From: CAZVBV01 sp964509975
Lineage (GTDB): Bacteria > Patescibacteriota > Gracilibacteria > UBA4473
Assembly: GCA_964509975.1 (NCBI GenBank)
Contig: CAZDZO010000019.1
Coordinates: forward strand, 1 to 20,850
DNA length: 20,850 nt
Reading direction: 5' to 3'
This document shows, in pieces, positions 14,245 to 20,824 of this stretch. Position numbers and translations under genes: made by a program. Below the pieces are notes generated by a model that was given only the letters and a program-made list of their open reading frames with translations, was not told where the DNA came from and searched no databases. Each line of letters begins with the position of its first letter. The stretch's first letter is position 1.

Positions 14245-15021
14245 ATGAGGTGGATGAATTTTTATCAACTCTCTTTCGGTGTTTTTGGGCTCAAAATATA
14301 TGGTCTTCTTTTTGCTTTTGCGTTTGTAGTGGTACTATGGCATTGCTATAAGACATTACAGAAACACAACTTTCCAATGGATTTTTTTAGATTTCATTTT
14401 TGGAAATGGTTGGTAGGAGGATTACTTGTAGGAAGGCTTTTTGCTTTAGCACTTTCTCCTGAAATAATGTTCCAACATGGTGTTTTCTCGTTCTTTGCCT
14501 TTTGGGATGGAACGATTCATTTTTGGGGAGCTTTGATTGGGTTTTTGGGAACGATGTGGTTTACATTTCGAAAATATAAACAAACAAAACCACTTCTGGG
14601 TTGGCTTGATCAAGCGATGGGATCACTCTTTTTGGGGATTCTTATTGTAGATATTGCTGCGTTTTTGACAGGAGCGATTTATGGATGCGAAACAATTCTC
14701 CCATGGGGAATTCAATATGAAACGTTTGGAGTGGATATTCTCAATCCAACGCATCCAGTGAGTGTATATGCCTTTATCGCCCATTTTATAACGTATTCAT
14801 GGATTCGTCGACATGAGTTTTTTGCAGATCGTTTTCCAGGGAAACTCACATTTTTTGCAGGGATTGCATTTTTCGGAATCGATTTTGTCCTTCAATTTTT
14901 CCGTGGAGATTCGACACTGCTCGTTTTTGAAATAATTCGTATTGAACAGTTATTTGATTTCTTTGCACTTATTTTCTTTTTCTTGTGGTACAAAGGGATG
15001 TTGCCGTTAAAGAAAGTCTAA
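14245..15021 (+). CDS. Lgt-like membrane protein lacking catalytic residues
   Basis: 258 residues, about seven membrane segments, with the outline of prolipoprotein diacylglyceryl transferase: GGLLVGR (58-64), GTIHFWGALIG (89-99), G-x-x-x-G-x-x-T-x-LPW (143-154), HPVSVYAF (170-177), FxxQFFRGD (214-222) and the final EQL. Aligned without gaps to the family motif GRIGNFINGELWG, it reads VDIAAFLTGAIYG. Thus the essential Arg is D136, the following Asn positions are A139 and T142, the Glu is A144, and only G147 remains. The family His (FHGG) is W94. The C-terminal Arg/Glu pair (RFxxEFFR) is D213/Q217. True Lgt activity is doubtful. It may bind lipid or act as a pseudoenzyme, or the family may have another reaction. 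Confidence 0.75.
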   Translation: MRWMNFYQLSFGVFGLKIYGLLFAFAFVVVLWHCYKTLQKHNFPMDFFRFHFWKWLVGGLLVGRLFALALSPEIMFQHGVFSFFAFWDGTIHFWGALIGFLGTMWFTFRKYKQTKPLLGWLDQAMGSLFLGILIVDIAAFLTGAIYGCETILPWGIQYETFGVDILNPTHPVSVYAFIAHFITYSWIRRHEFFADRFPGKLTFFAGIAFFGIDFVLQFFRGDSTLLVFEIIRIEQLFDFFALIFFFLWYKGMLPLKKV

Positions 15022-15062
15022 AAGTCGAAAAGCTAAAAGATTGAACAATAAATGTGTTCAAT

Positions 15063-15091
15063 GTAGGGGTTTAACATTGGTAACCCCCTAC
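15063..15091. repeat. Hairpin GTAGGGGTT...AACCCCCTAC in the intergenic gap
   Basis: The stem is GTAGGGGTT (15063-15071) with AACCCCCTAC (15082-15091), one bulged base and a 10-base loop. A second GGGATTACCCC-type segment follows at about 15123-15133, and a direct repeat GTAAC.. (GTAACTCGTAACTTGTAA) at about 15168-15185. The 175-bp gap between the Lgt-like gene and the next contains only these. Confidence 0.45.
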
Positions 15092-15196
15092 GTTTGAAAT
15101 TGCTCTAGTTGAGGAACCATAAGGGATTACCCCTGCAATTTGCAATATTTACAAAAATACGTACTTTGTAACTCGTAACTTGTAATTTTTCATACG

Positions 15197-15571
15197 ATGA
15201 ATTTTGATCTTTCTCAATTACTCACGTCACATTATTTTCTCGACAAAACTCCAGGAGGGGAGTTTTTGGTTGGATACGCTCTCTTTGCTTTTTTTATAAT
15301 CGCTATTTTTGCCAAAAGTATTCTCCGAAATCTCGGACCAAAAAATAAATATTTCCGAAAATCAATTAGAAAAGGATTTGGAAAGTTTATCGCGCTGGGA
15401 GTAGCTGGACTGATTTTTACCTCTGCACGATTCTCAGGAGTACCAGTGTTCTCTATGCGAGCGCTCTTGTACATTGTTTTTCTTCCGACACTCGTATTTG
15501 GAATTTGGAAATTGATTACTATCTACAAAGAGTACACGAAGCGTATGCGATCAGTCAGTCGTGAGAAATAA
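15197..15571 (+). CDS. Small three-segment membrane protein, unknown
   Basis: 124 residues. Hydrophobic segments lie at about 24-44, 62-78 and 89-108, separated by basic loops (LRNLGPKNKYFRKSIRKGFGK) and ending in a basic tail (YKEYTKRMRSVSREK). The positive loops predict their cytoplasmic location. No family was recognised. A shadow frame exists on the other strand, but this one has the better composition and sits in line with its neighbours. It precedes the carB half-gene by 37 bp, where a separate promoter lies. Confidence 0.7.
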   Translation: MNFDLSQLLTSHYFLDKTPGGEFLVGYALFAFFIIAIFAKSILRNLGPKNKYFRKSIRKGFGKFIALGVAGLIFTSARFSGVPVFSMRALLYIVFLPTLVFGIWKLITIYKEYTKRMRSVSREK

Positions 15572-15591
15572 TTTTTAGTCTTTTGATTTTC

Positions 15592-15600
15592 TGCTACAAT
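15592..15600 (+). promoter_or_regulatory. Extended -10 promoter of the carB half-gene
   Basis: TGC then TACAAT (15595-15600). The -35 region is only T-rich. A start at about 15607 would leave 2 bases before the ATG at 15609. Confidence 0.45.
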
Positions 15601-15608
15601 CTTTCGGA

Positions 15609-17177
15609 ATGAAAAAAAGGAAGATTCTTATCATAGGTTCAGGTCCGTATTCTATCGGGAGTAGCGTGGAGTTTGATTGGTGTGGTGTGCAGGTGCTCAG
15701 GACGTTACGAAAGCTCGGTCATGAGACTGTTTTTATCAATTCTAATCCAGAGACCGTTTCCACCGATTACGATGAATGTGACAGGTTATATTTCGAAGAA
15801 CTGACAGTTGAACGAGTTTTGGATATTTGCGAAAAAGAAAAACCAGACGGTGTGGTGTTCTCTACAGGAGGACAGATTGCCCAGAATATGGCGAATGATT
15901 TGGCTGAAGAGGGGATTCCTCTGTTGGGGACCAAGGTGGAATCAATTGATTCCTGTGAAGATCGAGGGAAGTTTTCCTCACTTTGTGATGAACTCGGAAT
16001 CGATCAACCGAAGTGGCAAGAATTTAAAAAGAAAAGTGATGCTGTCGAGTTTGCAAAAAATGCAGGATTTCCAGTATTGGTGCGTCCCAGCTTCGTACTA
16101 TCAGGAGCAGCGATGGCTGTCGCGACGAATCAACAGGCTTTGGAAGAATATCTTCAAGTGGCGGTTGGAACGACAAAGTCTTCCGTGGTGATTTCGAAAT
16201 TCGAAGAGAATGCCAAAGAAATTGAATTTGATGGTGTAGCACAAAAGGGAAGAATCGTTTGTTCTGCGATTGCCGAACATATCGAAAATGCCGGTGTGCA
16301 TTCGGGAGATGCTACTATCGTTCTCCCACCACAAAACCTTCGTCTTGAAACAATCCGTCGAGTGCGAAATATTGCGATTAAACTCGCGAAGAAACTCGAT
16401 ATTTCAGGACCGTTCAATATTCAATTTCTTGCGAGAGAAAACGAAATTAAAGTAATTGAATGTAATTTGCGATCGTCTCGAAGTTTTCCATTTGCGTCCA
16501 AAGTTTTGGGGCAAAACTTTATTGAAATTGCGACGCGTATTTGGATGGGAGAGGAAGTCCCGTCCTGTGAAGTGAATTTGCTCGAAGTTCCTTCTGTGGG
16601 AGTAAAGGCGGCTCAGTTTTCGTTCTCACGACTCAAGGGCGCTGATCCAATCCTTGGAGTTGAGATGAGTTCTACAGGAGAAGTGGCGTGTTTTGGAGAT
16701 ACAGTCGAAGAAGCTTTTTTGAAAAGTATCATTTCAACGGGATTTCGCATTCCAAAGAAAAATTCCAAAATTCTCGTGACACTTGGGAAATTGAAAGATA
16801 AAGTGGATTTTCTTCCTGTGGCGAAACATTTCCAAACAATTGGATTCTCATTCCTCGCAACAGAAGGAACCTCAGACTTTCTCAATGAAAATGGATTTAA
16901 ATGTGAAACAGTGAGAAAAGTTTCCTCAGGAGCACATCCAAATGTTGTCGATGTGATTGAAGAAAAGGGGATTGGGCTTGTGATAAACACAGCGAACAAA
17001 TTCTCACATGAAGAAATATCAGACGGATATTTGATTCGCCGACGAGCCATTGATCGAAATATTCCACTCATTACGAACTTGCAACTTGTAAAGTTGTTGG
17101 CAAAAAGTCTTACGAAGTTTCCAGACGAAGAATCTTTGCCGGTATTCGACTACGATACGAGGATGGGGGAGGTTTAG
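15609..17177 (+). CDS. carB: Carbamoyl-phosphate synthase large chain, C-terminal half as a separate gene
   Basis: 522 residues that correspond to the second half of the usual ~1070-residue CarB. The opening KILIIGSGPYSIGSSVEFDWCGV, followed by INSNPETVSTDYDECDRLYFEEL, matches the start of the carbamate-phosphorylating half, not the first half. An ATP-grasp domain follows (about 120-320, with VRPSFVLSGAAM and the EMSSTGE motif near 350). A C-terminal MGS-like regulatory domain covers about 385-505 (ending GLVINT..., then IRRRAIDRNIPLITNL). It lacks the bicarbonate-phosphorylating half and no carA is here, so both must be encoded elsewhere. Split carB is known in some archaea and in Aquifex. 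The clean start and promoter argue against a truncated pseudogene. Confidence 0.9.
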   Translation: MKKRKILIIGSGPYSIGSSVEFDWCGVQVLRTLRKLGHETVFINSNPETVSTDYDECDRLYFEELTVERVLDICEKEKPDGVVFSTGGQIAQNMANDLAEEGIPLLGTKVESIDSCEDRGKFSSLCDELGIDQPKWQEFKKKSDAVEFAKNAGFPVLVRPSFVLSGAAMAVATNQQALEEYLQVAVGTTKSSVVISKFEENAKEIEFDGVAQKGRIVCSAIAEHIENAGVHSGDATIVLPPQNLRLETIRRVRNIAIKLAKKLDISGPFNIQFLARENEIKVIECNLRSSRSFPFASKVLGQNFIEIATRIWMGEEVPSCEVNLLEVPSVGVKAAQFSFSRLKGADPILGVEMSSTGEVACFGDTVEEAFLKSIISTGFRIPKKNSKILVTLGKLKDKVDFLPVAKHFQTIGFSFLATEGTSDFLNENGFKCETVRKVSSGAHPNVVDVIEEKGIGLVINTANKFSHEEISDGYLIRRRAIDRNIPLITNLQLVKLLAKSLTKFPDEESLPVFDYDTRMGEV

Positions 17178-17186
17178 TTTCATAAG

Positions 17187-17300
17187 GTCATTCCGGCTTG
17201 TCCGGAATCAGTTGCGTTTTTAATATGGAAAAAGAGCGGAGCGAAGAAAAAAAGGAATTCTTTATTGATTGGATCCTCTAATTAAATTAGAGGATGAGGG
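17187..17300. repeat. Palindromic repeat pair (MITE-like), copy 4
   Basis: Left end 17187-17209 is GTCATTCCGGCTTGTCCGG plus AATC, a 7-bp stem. The right end contains a perfect 11-bp hairpin (17273-17295, ATCCTCTAATT/AATTAGAGGAT). On the minus strand it reads CCCTCATCCTCTAATT..., with the same CCCTCATCC edge as the GIY-YIG repeats. It directly follows the carB half-gene and could serve as its terminator. No ORF lies inside. Confidence 0.6.
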
Positions 17301-17326
17301 GGGAGTTGTTTTTTGATTTATTACCC

Positions 17327-17355
17327 TTGTAAAAGGCGTCTTCTTGTGGTATAAT
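17327..17355 (+). promoter_or_regulatory. Promoter of the MscS gene, extended -10
   Basis: -35 TTGTAA (17327-17332), 17-bp spacer ending TGG, -10 TATAAT (17350-17355). Nearly the same as 12905-12933, including the flanking CTTGTGGTATAAT. Confidence 0.8.
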
Positions 17356-17379
17356 TCCTTGATAACTTTCTAAAGAAAC

Positions 17380-18396
17380 ATGTTTTCATTTTCACTTATT
17401 CCAACGGCCTTTGCACAAGTAGGTACTGCCCGTAATCAAACGGAAGGAGGACTGTCTGAGTTCTTCAGTGATCTTGTAACGATGGCACCGCTTTGGTTTG
17501 CGGCAATTATTGTTATTATCGTTTCTTTTCTTCTGGCGAAGTTTGTGAAAAAAATTGTGGGATACCGAGTAGCAAAGAAGAGACAACATGATGTGAGTCG
17601 GGAATATATTATTTTGATTGAACGAGCGACTTGGGCAGGGGTAGTTCTTTTGGGATTTATCATTGCCTTTGGAATTGTTGGAATTAATGTTACCTCACTC
17701 CTTGGGTTTCTTGGGTTGGGGTTAGGTTTTGCGTTCAAGGACCTTTTGGCAAACTTTATTGCGGGAGTTGTTATCCTGACACAAAAGAAATTCCACATTG
17801 ATGATGTGGTTTCTGTGAATGGTATTATTGGAAAAATTGTGGAAATTGAAACACGAACTACACAAGTAGAAGCCTTTGATGGAACCGTGCATATTATTCC
17901 AAATGCAGATATGTTGACCTCTGTGGTACAGAATTTAACAACAAATTCTTTTCGTCGAATTGCTTTTCAAGTGGGAGTGCATTACGACACGCCCTTGCAG
18001 GATTCAGTATCACTTACACTTGATTCAGTAAAGAGTCATCCAAATGTAGTTCCAGAACCAAAGACACAAGTGCTCGTGACCGAGTTTGCAGACTCAGCGA
18101 TTGTGCTTGAGGTACGATTTTGGATTGAATCACTCAAGCCATGGCCAGGAATTCAGTCTGAGATTATGCAGAAATTGAAAATGGATTACGACAAGGCTGG
18201 AATCACGATTCCATTCCCTATGACAACATTGACATTGGATTCATACGACAAGAATATCAAGCAGGCATTTCATTTGCCAATGGACGATCCAAAGCACACC
18301 TTTCCGGCGCCGACACAAGCGCCAGTGAAACCGGAAGTACCGATTGTGCAACCAGTTACTCCTCCTACATCACCTACCGCAGGGGAGGGGAAATAA
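17380..18396 (+). CDS. MscS-family mechanosensitive channel
   Basis: Inner-membrane channel that opens under tension to release solutes on hypo-osmotic shock. 338 residues. TM1 is about 37-57, TM2 84-101, and the pore helix TM3 103-135 has the Gly/Ala-rich LLGFLGLGLGFAFKDLLANFIAG pattern (23 residues from 107) typical of MscS. The beta domain follows (DDVVSVNGIIGKIVEIETRTTQVEAFDG), then IIPNADML and the C-terminal alpha/beta domain (about 190-285). An unusual Pro/Thr/Val-rich tail spans 300-338. The promoter just upstream fixes the start near 17380. The N-terminus MFSFSLIPTAFAQ looks like a clipped signal end. It converges on a minus gene with a 3-bp gap and no separate terminator. Confidence 0.93.
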   Translation: MFSFSLIPTAFAQVGTARNQTEGGLSEFFSDLVTMAPLWFAAIIVIIVSFLLAKFVKKIVGYRVAKKRQHDVSREYIILIERATWAGVVLLGFIIAFGIVGINVTSLLGFLGLGLGFAFKDLLANFIAGVVILTQKKFHIDDVVSVNGIIGKIVEIETRTTQVEAFDGTVHIIPNADMLTSVVQNLTTNSFRRIAFQVGVHYDTPLQDSVSLTLDSVKSHPNVVPEPKTQVLVTEFADSAIVLEVRFWIESLKPWPGIQSEIMQKLKMDYDKAGITIPFPMTTLTLDSYDKNIKQAFHLPMDDPKHTFPAPTQAPVKPEVPIVQPVTPPTSPTAGEGK

Positions 18397-18399
18397 GAA

Positions 18400-18993
18400 C
18401 TAGTGAATTGGTCCGTGTGTAAGAGTTTCCATAAGGGTGGAACCATCCATTTTGAAAAAGTGACTCACCCCTCCAGGGTTTTTTCGGTTTTTTCGTGCTT
18501 CCCCACACATGCCTGGTGTTGGAGTGGGACAAGAATAAGTTGCTGTAAAAAGTTCTTCACTGTAATACACTCCTTTTTCTCCGGTAAGTTCTTTCTCAAT
18601 AAGTGTGCAGGTTTTAGATAAAACAGCGCCTTCTAGATCACAAACACCAGATAAACAATCTTCGTTATTTCTACAAGCTACACCACTATCGGGAGCTTTT
18701 TGAAAACATTCATGCATGAAATCACCTCCAGGATGCATATCAGTCCATCGGAAGATATCTCCTTTTTCAATACAATTTTCTTCAAAATCATCAGGACAAC
18801 AAGGGTAATCAAGATCTGATTCACAAAAGGTGATACACTGCGAAAGAGGTTCTGTAGTATATGTATCAGGAAAAGTTATATCAATGGGATCATTTTGTTT
18901 AAATAATTGGAGATTATTGGTGATTGTGAAATATCCGGCAACACCGATAACAATAAGTAATACGATAAGGAAGCTACTGTTTTTTCGAGACAT
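18400..18993 (-). CDS. Membrane-anchored extracytoplasmic Cys-rich protein, unknown
   Basis: 197 residues. The N-terminus MSRKNSSFLIVLLIVIGVAGYF is an uncleaved anchor or signal segment (about 7-24), followed by an acidic exported domain. Twelve cysteines are in pairs and clusters (CITFC, YPCCPDD, then ACRNNEDCLSGVCD, later YSC and GMC), suggesting disulfides outside the cell. The piece C-x5-C-x4-C (CRNNEDCLSGVC) resembles small Cys-rich modules of secreted proteins. No enzyme motif was seen. The stop lies 3 bp from the convergent MscS stop. Another start is unlikely because the hydrophobic anchor begins right at this ATG. Confidence 0.8.
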   Translation of the reverse strand: MSRKNSSFLIVLLIVIGVAGYFTITNNLQLFKQNDPIDITFPDTYTTEPLSQCITFCESDLDYPCCPDDFEENCIEKGDIFRWTDMHPGGDFMHECFQKAPDSGVACRNNEDCLSGVCDLEGAVLSKTCTLIEKELTGEKGVYYSEELFTATYSCPTPTPGMCGEARKNRKNPGGVSHFFKMDGSTLMETLTHGPIH

Positions 18994-19049
18994 GTTTAAA
19001 GAATAAGTTGATACGAGTTTCTGTTCTCAGGAGGGGATTGTCAAATAAT

Positions 19050-19077
19050 TTGATTTTTCTCTCTCATTTCGTACACT
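19050..19077 (+). promoter_or_regulatory. Promoter of tRNA-Leu
   Basis: -35 TTGATT (19050-19055), 16-bp spacer, -10 TACACT (19072-19077), 20 bases before the mature tRNA 5' end. Confidence 0.5.
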
Positions 19078-19097
19078 CCTTTCGCTTTTTTTGTTAT

Positions 19098-19182
19098 GCC
19101 GGGGTGGCGGAATTGGTAGACGCGCGCGACTCAAAATCGCGTTCCGCAAGGAGTGAGGGTTCGATTCCCTCCCTCGGCACCA
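19098..19182 (+). tRNA. tRNA-Leu, anticodon CAA
   Basis: 85 bases including an encoded CCA. The acceptor GCCGGGG pairs with CCTCGGC (one G-U) and the discriminator is A. The anticodon stem CGCGA/TCGCG closes the loop CTCAAAA, which places CAA at 34-36 and so reads UUG. A short class II variable arm (TTCCGCAAGGAG) and the T-arm GAGGG-TTCGATT-CCCTC are complete. An apparent protein frame over it (19008-19247) is an artefact. Confidence 0.97.
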
Positions 19183-19222
19183 GAGAAAGAAGTATGGAGC
19201 TTGTCTCCATAGTTCTTTCTCT
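19182..19222 (+). terminator. 18-bp hairpin just after tRNA-Leu
   Basis: Arms 19182-19199 and 19205-19222 pair with one mismatch around a CTTGT loop, ending in TTTCTCTTTGTTT. It uses the last A of CCA. Probable transcription terminator and 3' processing boundary, though longer and less GC-rich than usual. Confidence 0.6.
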
Positions 19223-19251
19223 TTGTTTGAGACGAGAACCCGAATGATTTC

Positions 19252-19338
19252 AGGGTTCGACCTGACGAAGTGAGGAAGGAAAGCTTGCTTTCACATTCCG
19301 AACGAGGAAGGCACGAAGTATTCCCTCCCTCGGCACCA
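19252..19338 (+). pseudogene. Partial tRNA-Leu 3' end copy interrupted by 60 bp
   Basis: AGGGTTCGA (19252-19260) equals tRNA bases 19156-19164, and TTCCCTCCCTCGGCACCA (19321-19338) equals 19165-19182. In the tRNA the two pieces are contiguous; here exactly 60 bases (19261-19320) separate them. The inserted piece contains a small hairpin GAAAGC TT GCTTTC. The rest of the tRNA is absent. It looks like a duplicated tRNA end (attachment-site-like) that later received an insertion. Confidence 0.6.
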
Positions 19339-19350
19339 CTTTAAAAATTA

Positions 19351-19382
19351 AGGATCCGGATCCCCTAGGGGATCCGGATCCT
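19351..19382. repeat. Perfect 32-bp palindrome of tandem BamHI sites
   Basis: Arms 19351-19366 and 19367-19382 are exact complements with no loop. Each arm contains GGATCCGGATCC, the same core as the hairpin at 423-456, and the centre is CCTAGG. It lies between the tRNA-Leu remnant and the next gene. Apart from the tRNA, its hairpin, the remnant and this palindrome, the 446-bp stretch 18994-19440 shows nothing else. Confidence 0.75.
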
Positions 19383-19440
19383 AGCAATATTCCTTTTAAC
19401 TGCTAAGGTACCTTTGCTTTTCATTCCTTACCCCTTTTAT

Positions 19441-19755
19441 ATGAAATTATCCAGAATCGTTTTCGCATTCATTGTAAGTTTTCTCTTTTCTTTTAGTGTA
19501 TTCGCTCAAGAAGCGGTTACCACAAGTGCCCCTCTCGAAGTAGCGCCTGTAGTGGCTGAAGAAGTGACGCCTGAAGATTGTCCTTTTAAATCTATGATGA
19601 AAGGAAAACATTCCATGTATTCCAAAGGTTGGCACAACAAAACAGTCGGACAGATGGTTGCCTACAAATCTTTGAAAGGTGTTTGTATGCTCGTATTCCT
19701 TTTCCTTGGAGCATTTGTTGTTCGAAAAGGATGGACTCTTGGAGGGAAGAAATAA
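19441..19755 (+). CDS. Small exported membrane protein, unknown
   Basis: 104 residues from ATG 19441. An in-frame ATG at 19414 would add nine residues ahead of an already good signal peptide. The signal peptide is 1-22 (MKLSRIVFAF core, VFA-QEA). A short Val/Glu/Pro-rich extracytoplasmic stretch follows (23-45), then DCPFKSMMKGKHSMY and one C-terminal membrane segment (about 80-96, VCMLVFLFLGAFVV) ending with basic residues. Two cysteines flank the central part (C47, C82). No family was recognised. It converges on the DHH gene with a shared terminator region. Confidence 0.75.
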   Translation: MKLSRIVFAFIVSFLFSFSVFAQEAVTTSAPLEVAPVVAEEVTPEDCPFKSMMKGKHSMYSKGWHNKTVGQMVAYKSLKGVCMLVFLFLGAFVVRKGWTLGGKK

Positions 19756-19782
19756 GAAGATTTAATTCATAACTGAAAAAAG

Positions 19783-19802
19783 ATCCCCGCCTTCGCGGGG
19801 AT
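19783..19802 (-). terminator. Intrinsic terminator of the DHH phosphoesterase gene
   Basis: Stem ATCCCCGC (19783-19790) / GCGGGGAT (19795-19802) with loop CTTC. On the minus strand it is followed by CTTTTTTC, so it terminates the minus gene. There is no T-run on the plus side. Confidence 0.85.
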
Positions 19803-19840
19803 AAGTTCGCCAAACAGCTCGTAAACTCGTTGGGGCTCAC

Positions 19841-20824
19841 TTACTTCTCCACAATCTTCCACTTAATCTCTTTCTCGAGTTTACTGTCTTTGATCGTAAA
19901 CCCAGCGGCTTTGACGTGTCCTCCTCCACCGAATTTCTCAGCGAGTGCCTTCACATCCACATCAGGTTTCCGTGTTCGGAGAGAGGCTTTTACGTTGCCC
20001 TTCTCATCTTCCGATAACAGCACTGAGTACTTGGCTTCTGGCATGGAATTAATGTAATCGATGACACCAGCGAGATCTTCTCGTTTGGCACCGAGGTTTT
20101 CATAGTCTTTTTTATTCACTCCCACAATTGCCGCACCGTCTGGTGTGACGTAGAGATTATGCAAAACTTTCCCCCAGAGTTTGAGCATTTTGTATTCATT
20201 TGAACGGAAGATATTCTTGGAAATCTGTGCAATATTTGCTCCGAGCTTCACAAGCTCTCCAGCATCCTTGTAACAGCTTGGAGTGGTATTCTGATGCATG
20301 AAGCTTCCCGTGTCGGTATAAAGTCCCAGCATCAAGCAGGTGGCGATTTGAGGGGTGATATTTGCCCCGAGTTTCTTCAAGAGTTCAAATGCAATTTGTG
20401 TACTTGATGCTGCTTCGGTATTTACAAAGTTTATCTCTCCCCACAAATCATTGGAAGGGTGATGATCGAGATTGAGCTTTACCATTTTATCAGAAAGAAT
20501 TTCTGGTTTCGTATCCTGAAATCGTGTCATTTTCTTGGCTCCGCAATCGATGAAGAACACCGCATCATAATCATTGGTATCGAAGTCTGACCGCATGTTT
20601 TCCGCAAAGGGAACGAATCTCATATATTCAGGAATGGTGTCGATACAAGCAACATCGACGGGAATTCCCATACTTCGAAAACCTTCCCAGAGACCGAGAG
20701 AAGCCCCGAGAGTGTCTCCATCAGGATTGGCGTGAGCGAGTAAAATAATCTTCGGATTGGTACTCAAATACTTCTTAAGTTTCTCTAGATTTTCTGCGTC
20801 GACAAGTGGGGTTTTGTGGGTCAT
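19841..20824 (-). CDS. nrnA: DHH/DHHA1 phosphoesterase, NrnA-like
   Basis: Cytoplasmic Mn-dependent phosphoesterase. Family members degrade very short RNA oligonucleotides and/or pAp; which activity applies cannot be read from sequence. 327 residues, full length. Motifs: AHANPDGD (30-37, metal ligands H31, D35, D37), Asp93 in FIDCG, DHH (120-122), Asp171 in YTDTGSF, and the DHHA1 substrate loop GGGGH (299-303). It is closest to the NrnA/Orn-substitute group, which would complement the PNPase at the other end of the window in RNA turnover. A terminator follows. The promoter is at or beyond the window edge. Confidence 0.9.
   Translation of the reverse strand: MTHKTPLVDAENLEKLKKYLSTNPKIILLAHANPDGDTLGASLGLWEGFRSMGIPVDVACIDTIPEYMRFVPFAENMRSDFDTNDYDAVFFIDCGAKKMTRFQDTKPEILSDKMVKLNLDHHPSNDLWGEINFVNTEAASSTQIAFELLKKLGANITPQIATCLMLGLYTDTGSFMHQNTTPSCYKDAGELVKLGANIAQISKNIFRSNEYKMLKLWGKVLHNLYVTPDGAAIVGVNKKDYENLGAKREDLAGVIDYINSMPEAKYSVLLSEDEKGNVKASLRTRKPDVDVKALAEKFGGGGHVKAAGFTIKDSKLEKEIKWKIVEK

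Noticed and set aside
16024..17071. Several minus-strand frames over the carB half-gene
   Set aside because: They are antisense shadows with poor composition (Ser/Phe/Arg-rich), while the plus frame has continuous family motifs.
15609..17177. carB half-gene as a degraded pseudogene
   Set aside because: The frame is intact, the break falls on the domain boundary, and a promoter and start codon are in place.
19008..19247. 79-codon frame across the tRNA gene
   Set aside because: Its middle is the classic translation of a tRNA-Leu (AGVAELVDARDSKS). The tRNA fold is complete, so the frame is an artefact.
19261..19320. A group I intron or tRNA intron in the second tRNA copy
   Set aside because: 60 bases is far too short for a self-splicing intron, and the copy lacks the rest of the tRNA, so no functional precursor exists.
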